Assembly (NCBI GenBank): GCA_041984235.1
Contig: JBHIYN010000007.1
Span: 1 to 64,000 of the forward strand
Direction: 5' to 3'
Length of the DNA stretch: 64,000 nt
Source of the DNA: JBHIYN01 sp041984235
Lineage (GTDB): Bacteria > Pseudomonadota > Gammaproteobacteria > Ga0077536
Of the stretch, positions 46,524-55,345 are shown piece after piece (position 1 is the stretch's first letter; the number at the start of each line of letters is the position of its first letter). The translations under genes and the position numbers were made by a program. Under the pieces are notes generated by a model. It saw only the letters and a program-made list of their open reading frames with translations. It searched no databases and had not been told where the DNA came from.

Positions 46524-47270
46524 TCAGCCGCCCCCGATGCGTCCCAGGCCGGGCAGCTTGAGCGCACCGCGCAGCGGGTCGATGCCGAAGACCAGTCCGA
46601 ACAGGTTGAGCTCCAGGCCTTCGCGGCGCGCAGCCAGCACGCCGAGTACGCCGCCCAGCGAGACCTGCCCGCCACTGCCGCTGGGCGCGCGGCCGAACAG
46701 CGCACCGCCGGCGAGATAATCCTTGCCGATCGCGGTCGCCGGCAGGTCCAGCCCCAGTGCCGGTACTGCGCGCGCGACGTGGGCGACGAAGGTGTTGCTG
46801 TTCGGCCCCGGCCACAGGCGGTACTCGTGCGCGTACGGGTAGCGGGCGATGGCGGCCTCGATGGCGCCGATCAGCGCTCCGGCCCGCTCCCCGCGGATGT
46901 CCGCCAGGACCTCGGGCGCCGCGCCGTACCAGTAGCGATCAGGCACGTCGAAGCGCGAGTCGACCACCCGGCCGCCGTCCCGGCCGCGCCAGCCGAGCAC
47001 CTGGTGCACGGTGTAGGCCGGTGCACCGGCCGGCTTGAGCGCAATCCAGGTATGCACCGCGAACAGGCCGCGCCAGTTGAACGCGCGGGCGGCATAGACC
47101 TGCACCACCGCCTCCGGCGTGCTTTCAGGCGGCGGCGCCAGGCCGGCGCTGTCACGGCTGGCGCTGCGCCAGTCGCCGCCCAGGCTCACCGCCCCGCTGA
47201 CACCGACCGCGGCCGGGCCGCCGAGCGCGAGCAGCGCGATGACCTGCAAACCCCGTCGCCAGTGCTTCAT
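46524..47270 (-). CDS. DUF3750 domain protein, exported
   Basis: A 248-residue protein of the DUF3750 family, function unknown. A signal/anchor helix (GLQVIALLALGGPAAVGVSGAV) precedes the conserved segment VVQVYAARAFNWRGLFAVHTWIAL-like block (AFNWRGLFAVHTWIA) and PGPNSNTFVAHVARAVP. It ends 18 bp before the AraC regulator start and may be co-transcribed with it. Start 47270 excludes a 79-residue upstream extension that overlaps the divergent monooxygenase promoter. Confidence 0.8.
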   Translation of the reverse strand: MKHWRRGLQVIALLALGGPAAVGVSGAVSLGGDWRSASRDSAGLAPPPESTPEAVVQVYAARAFNWRGLFAVHTWIALKPAGAPAYTVHQVLGWRGRDGGRVVDSRFDVPDRYWYGAAPEVLADIRGERAGALIGAIEAAIARYPYAHEYRLWPGPNSNTFVAHVARAVPALGLDLPATAIGKDYLAGGALFGRAPSGSGGQVSLGGVLGVLAARREGLELNLFGLVFGIDPLRGALKLPGLGRIGGG

Positions 47271-47324
47271 GGTGGCCCCAAGCATAGCGCGGGCGGCGGC
47301 CGCGTGCCGCCCTGCGCACGCCGC

Positions 47325-47330
47325 TATAAT
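47325..47330 (+). promoter_or_regulatory. Consensus-like -10 for the Baeyer-Villiger monooxygenase gene
   Basis: The hexamer tataat sits in the 118-bp gap between divergent genes, about 59 bp before the monooxygenase ATG. It stands out in GC-rich DNA. No good -35 box is evident 17 bp upstream, so an activator may be needed. Confidence 0.45.
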
Positions 47331-47388
47331 CGGGACATGGCAACGCGAGCGCGCCTGCCCGCCGGGCGCCGCAACGGGGAGATCGATC

Positions 47389-49023
47389 ATGAAATTCGAC
47401 GCCATCATCGTCGGCGCCGGCTTCGCCGGCATGTACCTGCTGCACCGCCTGCGCGGCATGGGCCTGAACGTGCGCGTGCTGGAAGCCGGCGACGGTGTCG
47501 GCGGCACCTGGTACTGGAACCGTTACCCGGGTGCGCGCTGCGACGTGATGAGCATGGACTACTCGTTCTCCTTCGACGAGGACCTGCAGCAGGAATGGGA
47601 ATGGAGCGAGAAGTACGCCACCCAGCCCGAGATCCTGCGCTACGCCAACCACGTCGCCGATCGTTTCGACCTGCGCCGCGACATCCGGTTCGGCACCCGC
47701 GTCAAGGCTGCACGTTACGACGAGGCCGGCGCGCACTGGCTGATCGAAACCGATAGCGGCGAGACCTTCACGGCACGCTTCTACGTCATGGCGACCGGCT
47801 GCCTCTCGGTGCCCAAGGCCGTCGACATCGACGGAGCGGAGAACTTCCGCGGCAAGACCTATCACACCGCCGACTGGCCGCGTGAAGGCGTCGACTTCAG
47901 CGGCCAGCGGGTGGGCGTCATCGGCACCGGCTCCTCGGCCATCCAGACCATACCCATCGTCGCCGAGCAGGCCGCCGCGCTGACCGTGTTCCAGCGCACG
48001 CCGGCCTACAGCCTGCCGGCCTTCAACCGGCCGCTGGAGCCCGACGAGGTCGCCGAACGCAAGGCGCACTACGCCGAGCATCGCGAGCTGTCCCGCCATT
48101 CGCTGTTCGGCGTGCCCGACGCGCCGCTCGACAAGTCGGCCTTCGACGACTCCGCGCAGGAGCGCGAGGCCGCCTACGAGCGCGGCTGGCAGGCCGGCAC
48201 CCTGGTCGGGATCATGCAGACCTACAACGACCTGCTGTTCGACGCGGCCGCCAACGACACCGCGGCGGAGTTCGTGCGCAACAAGATCCGCAGCATCGTG
48301 AAGGACCCCGAGACCGCCGAATCCTTGTGTCCGAAGTCCTTCCCGCTGGGCACCAAGCGCGCCTGCCTGGATACCAACTACTACCAGACCTTCAACCGCG
48401 ATCACGTCAGCCTGGTCGACCTGCGCAAGACGCCGCTGGTCGGTCTCACCGAGAAGGGCGTGCGCACCGCGGACGCCGAGTACGAGCTCGACGCCATCAT
48501 CTTCGCCACCGGCTTCGATGCCATGACCGGCGCCATCGTCAGCGTCGACATCCGCGGCCGCGACGGCCTCACGCTGAAGGACAAGTGGGCCGAGGGCACG
48601 CGCACCTACCTCGGCCTCGGCATCGCCGGCTTCCCCAACCTGTTCACCATCACCGGCCCCGGCAGTCCCTCGGTGATGAGCAACATGATCCTCTCGATCG
48701 AGCAGCACGTGGACTGGATCTGCGACTGCCTGAGCTTCATGCGCGAGCACGGCTACGCCACCATCGAGGCCACGGAGCAGGCCGAGTCCGCATGGGTCGA
48801 TCACGTCAACGAGGTCGCCGACGCGACCCTCTTCCCGCAGGCCAACTCGTGGTACATGGGTGCCAACGTGCCCGGCAAGCCGCGCGTGTTCATGCCCTAC
48901 ATCGGCGGCGTCGGGCCCTACCGCGCGCAGTGCGACGAGGTCGCCGCGGACGGCTACCGCGGTTTCGTCTTCGACGGCGAGACTGCGTCGGACAGTGCGC
49001 AGGAGCCGGCCTCGGCCGGCTGA
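47389..49023 (+). CDS. Flavin-containing Baeyer-Villiger-type monooxygenase
   Basis: A 544-residue FAD/NADPH monooxygenase. The FAD Rossmann motif is VGAGFAGMYLLHRL, the NADPH motif is GVIGTGSSAIQTIP, and the type I Baeyer-Villiger fingerprint FxGxxxHxxxW(P) is present as FRGKTYHTADWP. It inserts oxygen next to ketones to give esters or lactones, the kind of step used for cyclic ketones and steroids. A purine-rich gggga site precedes the ATG. It converges with the TfdA/TauD gene. Confidence 0.93.
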   Translation: MKFDAIIVGAGFAGMYLLHRLRGMGLNVRVLEAGDGVGGTWYWNRYPGARCDVMSMDYSFSFDEDLQQEWEWSEKYATQPEILRYANHVADRFDLRRDIRFGTRVKAARYDEAGAHWLIETDSGETFTARFYVMATGCLSVPKAVDIDGAENFRGKTYHTADWPREGVDFSGQRVGVIGTGSSAIQTIPIVAEQAAALTVFQRTPAYSLPAFNRPLEPDEVAERKAHYAEHRELSRHSLFGVPDAPLDKSAFDDSAQEREAAYERGWQAGTLVGIMQTYNDLLFDAAANDTAAEFVRNKIRSIVKDPETAESLCPKSFPLGTKRACLDTNYYQTFNRDHVSLVDLRKTPLVGLTEKGVRTADAEYELDAIIFATGFDAMTGAIVSVDIRGRDGLTLKDKWAEGTRTYLGLGIAGFPNLFTITGPGSPSVMSNMILSIEQHVDWICDCLSFMREHGYATIEATEQAESAWVDHVNEVADATLFPQANSWYMGANVPGKPRVFMPYIGGVGPYRAQCDEVAADGYRGFVFDGETASDSAQEPASAG

Positions 49024-49024
49024 G

Positions 49025-49882
49025 TCAGCAATCCAGGGTGGTGACGCGGCGCAGCTCGCGCCGCTCGCCGGCCTCGTCGAAGGGCGTCGCGCGGTGCATG
49101 GTCGCCCGGTTGTCCCAGATGACGAAATCGCCCGGCCGCCAGGCGTGACGATAGACGAAGCGCGGCTGCGTGGCGTGTTCGATCAGCTCGCGCAGCAGCA
49201 GGCGGCCATCCGGCAGCGGCCAGTCGACGATGCGCGAGCAGTGCGCGGCGAGATACAGCGCGCGCCGGCCGGTCGCCGGGTTGACCCGCACCAGCGGCTG
49301 GATCGCACCTTCGAGGCGGCGCGCCTCGGTGTCGGAGAACTCGAAGCCCAGCACCTGGCGTGAATAGGCGATCGAGTGGTGCGCACGCAGGTCGGCGAGT
49401 GCCGCCTGGCGCTTCGGCGGCAGCGCGTCCCAGGCGGCGCGCATGTCCGCGAACTCGGTATCGCCGCCGTGCGCCGGCAGGACCCGCGCCGAGAGCATCG
49501 AGTAGCGCCCCGGCGGATCCTCGAACGAGGCGTCGGTATGCCACAGGCGGTTGGCGAGGCCGTACTGGCGCACGCGATCGTCCGGCGGCCGCAGGCGCCC
49601 GTCCGCATCGACATTGGAGATGTCGGTCAGGGCCTCGTTGCCGAAGCGGTTGGGACCGAGTGCCGCGACCCCGGTCTTCGCGTGCAGCCTGCCATCGAAG
49701 CGCTCTGCGAACTCGAGCTGGCTGGCGTCGTCGAAATGCTGGCCACGAAAGACCAGCACGGCGTAGCTGTCCATGCCGTGACGGATCGCGGCCAGGATCT
49801 CCGCATCGCTGACCGTACGCAGATCGATGTCTGCAACCTCGGCGGCGAAGACCGGATGCAGACGCTTGAAGCTGAGCGGCAT
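49025..49882 (-). CDS. TauD/TfdA family alpha-ketoglutarate dioxygenase
   Basis: A 285-residue Fe(II)/alpha-ketoglutarate dioxygenase. The iron-binding set is WHTDASF (His-x-Asp) and HRATPF (distal His), with RRVTTL as the alpha-ketoglutarate-binding arginine region. The pattern fits the TfdA/TauD group that hydroxylates sulfonates or aryloxyalkanoates to cleave them. Start MPLSFKRLHPVF at 49882 matches family N-termini. It is divergent from the aminotransferase gene. Confidence 0.9.
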   Translation of the reverse strand: MPLSFKRLHPVFAAEVADIDLRTVSDAEILAAIRHGMDSYAVLVFRGQHFDDASQLEFAERFDGRLHAKTGVAALGPNRFGNEALTDISNVDADGRLRPPDDRVRQYGLANRLWHTDASFEDPPGRYSMLSARVLPAHGGDTEFADMRAAWDALPPKRQAALADLRAHHSIAYSRQVLGFEFSDTEARRLEGAIQPLVRVNPATGRRALYLAAHCSRIVDWPLPDGRLLLRELIEHATQPRFVYRHAWRPGDFVIWDNRATMHRATPFDEAGERRELRRVTTLDC

Positions 49883-50012
49883 GGTGCAAACCCGCAATCG
49901 AATCGTGCCGCCAAGCATAGGTCATCGCGGGTCCGCCCCGCCACGCGCTGTACCGTCCGCCGGCGAGCCCCTATGCTGGCGGCGCCCTGCCCGCCATCAC
50001 CGGATCGACGCC

Positions 50013-51185
50013 ATGAGCATGCTGCGCGAGGAAATCGAGGCCCTGGAACAGAACGGCATCACGCGCGTCGCGCTGCCGCGCATCGGTGATCCGGACGTCA
50101 TCGCGCTGTGGTTCGGCGAGGGCGACCGCGTGACCCCGGCCTTCATCCGCGACGCCGCCAAGCAGGCGCTGGACGAGGGTTACACGTTTTACGGCCACAC
50201 GCGCGGGCGGCCCGAGCTGCGCGAGGCGATCCGGGTCTACCTCGAGGGCCTCTACGGCATCGCGCTCGACTTCGACCGCATCACGGTGCCCGGCTCCTCC
50301 ATGCTGGGGGTGACCATGGCCGCGCAGATGGCGCTTGGCCGCGGCGATCACGCACTGCTGGTGACCCCGCACTGGCCCAACATCGATCGCGCGGTGCAGG
50401 TCATCGGCGCGCGCTACGACTGCGTGCGCCAGCGCCAGGACGAGGGCGGCTGGCGATTGCACCTGGACGATCTGCGCGCGGCGATCGAACCCGCTACGCG
50501 CGCCGTTTACGTCAACAACCCGTGCAACCCCACCGGCTGGGTGATGCCGGCCGACGAGCAACGCGCCCTGCTCGCGCTCGCACGCGAACGCGGCATCGTG
50601 ATCATCGCCGACGAGGTCTACCACCGTACCGTCTACGACGGCGAGGCCGCGCCGTCGTTCCTGCAGGTCGCCGCCGACGACGACCCGCTGATCGTCGTCA
50701 ACGGCTTCTCCAAGGCGTGGGCCATGACCGGCTGGCGGCTCGGCTGGATGGTCACGCCGCGCGGTTTCGGTGAACAGATGGCCGTGTTGTCGGAATGCTT
50801 TTCGACCAGCGCGCCTTCGTTTGTGCAGCGCGCAGGCGTCGTCGCGCTGGAGCAGGGCGAGGCGGTGATCTCCGAGTTCCGCACGCAGTACGGCGCTGGG
50901 CGGGATCTCGTGATGTCACTGCTCGGCACCCATCCGGCGGTCGAGCTGGCCGAACCCGAGGGCGCCTTCTACGCCTTCCCGCGCGTGCCGGGCATGACCT
51001 CCAGCGAGGCCTTCGTGCGTGGCGTGCTGCAGGAAGAGAACGTCGGCCTCGCGCCCGGGTTCACCTTCGGGCCGGGTAACGAGGAGCACTTCCGGCTGTG
51101 CTTCGCGCAGTCGCACACGCGCCTTGAAGAGGCGTTGCGGCGTATCGCGCGCTACCTCGACCGCCACGCGGCCGAGTTCGGCTGA
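50013..51185 (+). CDS. PLP-dependent class I/II aminotransferase
   Basis: A 390-residue fold-type I aminotransferase. The pyridoxal-binding lysine is in NGFSKAWAMTGWRLGW, and NNPCNPTGWVMP and IIADEVYHRT are the conserved surrounding blocks. It begins at ATG 50013 (MSMLREEIEALEQNGI). The substrate specificity is open. It is divergent from the TfdA/TauD gene with 130 bp between. Confidence 0.92.
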   Translation: MSMLREEIEALEQNGITRVALPRIGDPDVIALWFGEGDRVTPAFIRDAAKQALDEGYTFYGHTRGRPELREAIRVYLEGLYGIALDFDRITVPGSSMLGVTMAAQMALGRGDHALLVTPHWPNIDRAVQVIGARYDCVRQRQDEGGWRLHLDDLRAAIEPATRAVYVNNPCNPTGWVMPADEQRALLALARERGIVIIADEVYHRTVYDGEAAPSFLQVAADDDPLIVVNGFSKAWAMTGWRLGWMVTPRGFGEQMAVLSECFSTSAPSFVQRAGVVALEQGEAVISEFRTQYGAGRDLVMSLLGTHPAVELAEPEGAFYAFPRVPGMTSSEAFVRGVLQEENVGLAPGFTFGPGNEEHFRLCFAQSHTRLEEALRRIARYLDRHAAEFG

Positions 51186-51237
51186 GCCGGCCCTCGGGCG
51201 GCCCGCCCGGCGTCATGCGCAGGGTGGCGGCGCAGTC

Positions 51238-51480
51238 CTAGGACGCGATTTCGGCGATCGTCTCTCCCGGCATGATGGCGCCGCCGTCCTCGGCGACGAA
51301 AGTGATGGCGCTGCCGTCATGACCGGCGTGCACTTCGTGAAAGTTCTTCATCACCTCGACCAGGCCGATGACGTCGTCGGCGCTGACTGCGTCGCCGTCC
51401 TCCTTGAACGGCGGGCTTTCCGGCGAGGGACGGCGGTAGAAGGTGCCCGGTAACGGTGAGAGGACCTGCTGTTTACTCAT
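51238..51480 (-). CDS. Stand-alone biotin carboxyl carrier domain protein
   Basis: An 80-residue biotinyl domain: VLSPLPGTFYRRPSPESPPF, then LVEVMKNFHEVHAG, where the lysine of EVMKN is the likely biotin site, and GGAIMPGETIAEI. Such small proteins accompany oxoprolinase or allophanate-type carboxylases. No biotin carboxylase or transferase gene lies nearby in this window, so its partner must be elsewhere. Start 51480 (MSKQQVLSPLPG) fits the family. It converges with the aminotransferase gene and is divergent from the LLM gene at 51605. Confidence 0.8.
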   Translation of the reverse strand: MSKQQVLSPLPGTFYRRPSPESPPFKEDGDAVSADDVIGLVEVMKNFHEVHAGHDGSAITFVAEDGGAIMPGETIAEIAS

Positions 51481-51604
51481 GCTGCGGCTCGTATTCGCTG
51501 GGGGACCACGCGTGGCGCTTGCCTGGCCGTGCGCGATCGTTTGCAATCATTTACGTAAAGCCGGACCGGATCAAGCCCGCGTCCGCGGCACGGAGTAACC
51601 CGCC

Positions 51605-52630
51605 ATGAGATTCGGACTGATGTACAGCTTCATCGTGCCGCCCGGCGCCGCGATGAGCCATCTCGACACGTTCCGCGAACTGCCACGCCTGCTGCCCCTG
51701 GCCGAAGCGCTCGGCTTCGACGCCTTCCACACCACCGAGCACCATTTCCAGCACAACGGCTGGGCGCCCAGCCCCCTGGTGGTGCTGGCGCAGGCCGCCG
51801 GCCTGACGCGCCGCATGCGCCTGGTCACCAACATCCTGATCCTGCCTTTGTACGATCCGCTGCGCCTGGTCGAGGACGTCGCCACGCTCGACAACCTCAG
51901 TGACGGCCGCCTGACCCTGGGCGTGTCGCCGGGCTACGTCTCCGAGGAGTTCCAGGGCTTCCGCGTGCCGCACGCCGAGCGCTTCGCGCGCAGCGAGGAG
52001 ATCCTGGATATCCTGCAGGCCTCGTGGCGCGACGAGATGCTGGAGCACGAGGGCCGTTACTACCGCATTCCGCGCTGCCGCGTGGTGCCCCGCCCGGTGC
52101 AGCAACCGATCCCGCTGTGGTACGGGGTGTCCGGCCCGAAGCTGCTCGACCGCGCCGCGCGGCGCGGCTGCCCCGTGACTGCCTCGCCACGGCATACCAA
52201 CGCCGAGCTCGCCGCGCATTACGCGCGCTACGACGCCGCGGCCGCGAAGGTCGGGTTCGCCACCACTGAGCGGCCGATCATTCGCGAGGTCTTCGTGGCA
52301 CCGACCACCGCCGAGGCCGAAGCGCTGGCGGGGCCGGCCATCGTGCACCTGTTCAGTCTCTATGGCCGCAAGTCCGCCGAGGGCGAGCGCGAACTGCGCA
52401 ACGACGCCGGCGAGCTGATCAGGAACGAGGACGAGGTTGACTACCGCACCTTCGCCTCGCGCTACATCGTCGGCGACCCGGACACCGTCGCTGCCGATCT
52501 TGCGCTGCTGCGTGACGAGCTCGCGCCGAGCGAGGTCATTTGCCGCATGCAGCTGCCGGGGATCGCCAGTGACAGGTTCGAGCAGTCCCTGCGCCTGTTC
52601 GGCGAGCAGGTCATTCCGCGCCTGCGCTGA
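51605..52630 (+). CDS. LLM class flavin-dependent oxidoreductase, second copy
   Basis: A 341-residue luciferase-like monooxygenase-fold protein: MRFGLMYSFIVPPGA, DAFHTTEHHFQHNGW, RLVTNILILPLYDPLRLVEDVATLDNLS and VSPGYVSEEFQGF. It differs in length and sequence from the LLM gene at 21634. It uses reduced flavin and oxygen, substrate unknown. The ATG at 51605 is 125 bp from the divergent biotin-carrier gene start. Confidence 0.9.
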   Translation: MRFGLMYSFIVPPGAAMSHLDTFRELPRLLPLAEALGFDAFHTTEHHFQHNGWAPSPLVVLAQAAGLTRRMRLVTNILILPLYDPLRLVEDVATLDNLSDGRLTLGVSPGYVSEEFQGFRVPHAERFARSEEILDILQASWRDEMLEHEGRYYRIPRCRVVPRPVQQPIPLWYGVSGPKLLDRAARRGCPVTASPRHTNAELAAHYARYDAAAAKVGFATTERPIIREVFVAPTTAEAEALAGPAIVHLFSLYGRKSAEGERELRNDAGELIRNEDEVDYRTFASRYIVGDPDTVAADLALLRDELAPSEVICRMQLPGIASDRFEQSLRLFGEQVIPRLR

Positions 52631-52674
52631 GCACCGGCCGCGCCGCGCTTTTCAGTCCCTCGCGGCCCCTCCCC

Positions 52675-52680
52675 TATACT
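52675..52680 (+). promoter_or_regulatory. Candidate -10 element upstream of the azoreductase gene
   Basis: The hexamer tatact lies 44 bp before the AzoR-like ATG, in the 94-bp gap after the LLM gene. It is preceded by a cgcgcttttc tract. A convincing -35 was not found. Confidence 0.35.
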
Positions 52681-52724
52681 CTCGCTTCCACCCCCGGCAC
52701 CGCCCGAACCCCAAGGAGCATTCA

Positions 52725-53351
52725 ATGGCTACACTGCTGTACGTCGAAGCCTCGCCGCGCAAGGAACGTTCGCACTCGATCAAGGCCGCCGAAGCCTTTA
52801 TCGACGCCTACGCCGCCGCCCACCCGGGCGACACCGTCGATCGCCTCGACCTGTGGGCGGAGGAGCTGCCCGCGTTCGACGGCGACATGCTCAACGCCAA
52901 GTACGCCATCATGCACGGTACCGATCCCAGTGCCGCCGAGAAGGCCGCCTGGGGCGAGGTCGAGCGCCTGTTCGCGCGCTTCGACGCCGCCGACAAGTAC
53001 CTCTTCTCGGTGCCGATGTGGAACTTCGGCCTGCCTTATCGCCTCAAGCAGTACATCGACATCATCACCCAGCCCGGCCTGGCCTGGAGCTTCTCGCCCG
53101 AGAGCGGTTACGCCGGCCTGGTCAGCGGCAAGGCGGCAGCGGTCTATGCCAGCGCCGGCGTCTACCACGAGGGCAGCGGGGCAGAAGCCTTCGACCTGCA
53201 GAAGCCGGCCTTCGAAGGCTGGCTGGGGTTCATCGGCATCACCGAAGTCACGCGCATCGTGGTGGCGCCGACGCTGGCTGCGCCGGACGACGTCAGCGCG
53301 GCCGCCGGGCGCGCGGCCGACGAGGCGCGCCGAATCGCGGGCACCTTCTGA
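52725..53351 (+). CDS. FMN-dependent NADH azoreductase (AzoR-like)
   Basis: A 208-residue flavodoxin-fold NAD(P)H:quinone oxidoreductase of the AzoR type, which reduces quinones and azo compounds by two-electron transfer. FMN-binding blocks are ASPRKERSHSIKAAEAF, PMWNFGLPYRLKQYIDIITQP and SAGVYHEGSG. An aaggag ribosome site precedes the ATG. It probably protects against quinones produced by the surrounding oxygenases; this is inferred. Confidence 0.9.
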   Translation: MATLLYVEASPRKERSHSIKAAEAFIDAYAAAHPGDTVDRLDLWAEELPAFDGDMLNAKYAIMHGTDPSAAEKAAWGEVERLFARFDAADKYLFSVPMWNFGLPYRLKQYIDIITQPGLAWSFSPESGYAGLVSGKAAAVYASAGVYHEGSGAEAFDLQKPAFEGWLGFIGITEVTRIVVAPTLAAPDDVSAAAGRAADEARRIAGTF

Positions 53352-53458
53352 AAACCTGACGCCGGTCACGCCGCGGCCGCCCGGCCCGCGGCAGGGCTCG
53401 CATTGTGCGTTGCGATGGCCTATCATCCGCGGCCGTTCGTCCTCTTTGCACCAAAACA

Positions 53459-53881
53459 ATGCGTCTGGTCAGTGCCCTCCTCGCCACCCTGCTGAGCCTC
53501 CCGGCGGCCGCCGAAATCGCCGGTGACGACGCCGCGCAGGCCTTCCTCAGCGGCCTCAGGGCCTACGAGGACGGCGAGTTCCAGCACGCCGCCGCCCTGC
53601 TCGAAACGGCACTTGCCGCGGCCCCCGGGTGCGCGCGCTGCGCGCACCTGCTGGGCAAGAGCTACGGCCGCCTCGCCGAGCAGGCGGGCTGGGTCGAGGC
53701 CATTGCGCTGGCCAGGAAGACCCGCATCGCACTCGAGCAGGCGGTCGCCCTGGCGCCGGACGACAGCCAGGCGCTGACCGACCTGATCCGCTATTACCGC
53801 GCCGCGCCCGGTTTCCTCGGCGGCGACCCGGCCAAGGCCGACGAGCTGGAACGCCGACTGCACCACGGCAGCACCGGCTGA
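53459..53881 (+). CDS. Exported TPR-containing protein
   Basis: A 140-residue protein with signal peptide (LVSALLATLLSLPAAA) and tetratricopeptide-like helices (AFLSGLRAYEDGEFQHAAALLETALAA; CAHLLGKSYGRLAE). Cysteines occur as CARC. It may mediate protein contacts in the periplasm. Start ATG 53459; the longer frame to 53405 has no signal. It is alone between AzoR and macrodomain genes. Confidence 0.65.
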   Translation: MRLVSALLATLLSLPAAAEIAGDDAAQAFLSGLRAYEDGEFQHAAALLETALAAAPGCARCAHLLGKSYGRLAEQAGWVEAIALARKTRIALEQAVALAPDDSQALTDLIRYYRAAPGFLGGDPAKADELERRLHHGSTG

Positions 53882-54024
53882 GTACGGCCCGCGCCTGACC
53901 TGCCCCGCGCCGCGACCGGCCCCGGTCTGTAGCGCGCTTGCGGTGGATCAAGTCGCTGCGTGCAGCGGCGGCGATCATGCGCGTCCACCTGCTCCAAGCC
54001 GCCGTGCGCGCAACGAGGTACCCC

Positions 54025-54516
54025 ATGCTCTACCCGGTTTCCGGTGACATCCTGCTGACCAAAGCACAGGTCATCGCCCATGGCGTGGCCGCCAACGACC
54101 CTATGAACCAGGGTCTCGCCCTGGCCCTGCACGAACGCTACCCGGCGATGCACAAGGACTTCCATCACTGGTGCAACCAGCATCACCCCAAGCCCGGTGC
54201 GGCCTGGCTGTGGGGCGGCGCGGGTGGTGTGCGCATCGTCAACCTGCTGACCCAGGAAGGTGGCTACGGTCACGGCGGCAAGCCCGGCAAGGCGAGCGAG
54301 AAGCACGTGCGCGAAGCGCTGCGTGCGCTGGCCGCGATGATCGCCGAGGAAGGTTTCAGGTCACTCGCGCTGCCGCGCCTGGCAACCGGCGTCGGCGGCC
54401 TGCAGTGGAGCACGGTATGGCCGATCGTGGAGGAACGGCTGGGTAACCTCTCGTTGCCGATCTACGTCTACACCGAGTACCACCCGGACCAGCAGGCCGA
54501 AGAACCCGGCGCCTGA
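54025..54516 (+). CDS. Macrodomain ADP-ribose-binding protein
   Basis: A 163-residue macrodomain: VSGDILLTKAQVIAHGVA, NQGLALALHERYP, and the phosphate-loop-like ALPRLATGVGGLQWSTVWPIVEE. Its pattern is nearest the DarG/TARG1-type macrodomains that remove ADP-ribose from nucleic acids or proteins, rather than to the MacroD type. No DarT toxin gene is adjacent. Start 54025 (MLYPVSGD) has a gagg site; longer frames start with TTG 53938 or ATG 53977. The function is inferred from the fold. Confidence 0.78.
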   Translation: MLYPVSGDILLTKAQVIAHGVAANDPMNQGLALALHERYPAMHKDFHHWCNQHHPKPGAAWLWGGAGGVRIVNLLTQEGGYGHGGKPGKASEKHVREALRALAAMIAEEGFRSLALPRLATGVGGLQWSTVWPIVEERLGNLSLPIYVYTEYHPDQQAEEPGA

Positions 54517-54552
54517 GCCCGCGTCGACAGCGGTCCGCACACGCGGACACGG

Positions 54553-54558
54553 TATAAT
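54553..54558 (+). promoter_or_regulatory. Consensus -10 element of the surE gene, near-leaderless position
   Basis: The hexamer tataat ends 7 bp before the surE ATG at 54566. A transcript starting about 7 bases after it would begin at or just before the start codon, so the mRNA could be nearly leaderless. No -35 box at normal spacing was seen. Confidence 0.4.
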
Positions 54559-54565
54559 CCGGCGG

Positions 54566-55345
54566 ATGAATCAAGCATCCGCCCGGCACCGCATCCTCAT
54601 CACCAACGACGACGGCATCCACGCGCCCGGCATCGAGCTGCTGGAAGAGATCGCGCGCGACATCAGCGACGACGTGTGGGTGGTCGCGCCCGACTCCGAA
54701 CGCAGCGGGGCGGGACACTCGGTCTCGATCACGAACCCCATCCGCATGCGCCAGCTCGGGCCCAAGCGCTACGAGATCGGTGGCACGCCGACCGATTGCG
54801 TGCTGATGGCGCTGTGGCAGTTCATGAGCGACGGCCGTCCCACGGTGGTGCTGTCCGGCATCAACAGCGGCGCCAACCTGGGCGAGGACGTCAGCTACTC
54901 GGGCACCATCGCCGCGGCGATGGAAGGCACGCTGCTCGGCATTCGCTCAATCGCGCTGTCGCAGATCCGGCCACCGGGCGGCGTCGCCGACTACGCGCCG
55001 TCGCGCGCCTTTGCGCCCGGCCTGTTACGCCGCCTGATCGAGCTCGACGCGTGGCCGCAGGGGTCGTTCGTGAACATCAATTTTCCCGATTGCCCGGTGG
55101 CCGAAGTCAACGGCGTGCGTCTCACCCGCCAGGGCCAGCGCCCGCCCGGCAGCTTCACCATCGATGCACGCGTGGACGCGCGCAACCAGCCCTATTTCTG
55201 GGTCAAGATCCAGTACCCGGAGGACAAGGCGCCGCCGGATACCGACCTCGAGGCCGTCGCCGACAAGGCGATCTCGGTCACGCCCATCCGCATGGACTTC
55301 ACCGACCATGAATGGCGCAGCACGCTGGGCGAGGCACTGACATGA
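54566..55345 (+). CDS. surE: 5'/3'-nucleotidase SurE
   Basis: A 259-residue nucleoside-monophosphate phosphatase. The metal-binding ILITNDDGIHAPGI start, VVAPDSERSGAGHSVSI and VLSGINSGANLGEDVSYSGTIAAAMEG blocks are fully conserved. It dephosphorylates nucleotides and is linked to stationary-phase survival. The stop overlaps the HAD gene start (ATGA), so the two form an operon. Confidence 0.96.
   Translation: MNQASARHRILITNDDGIHAPGIELLEEIARDISDDVWVVAPDSERSGAGHSVSITNPIRMRQLGPKRYEIGGTPTDCVLMALWQFMSDGRPTVVLSGINSGANLGEDVSYSGTIAAAMEGTLLGIRSIALSQIRPPGGVADYAPSRAFAPGLLRRLIELDAWPQGSFVNINFPDCPVAEVNGVRLTRQGQRPPGSFTIDARVDARNQPYFWVKIQYPEDKAPPDTDLEAVADKAISVTPIRMDFTDHEWRSTLGEALT

Noticed and set aside
47152..48804. 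550-codon minus-strand ORF opposite the Baeyer-Villiger monooxygenase
   Set aside because: Shadow frame without any motif.
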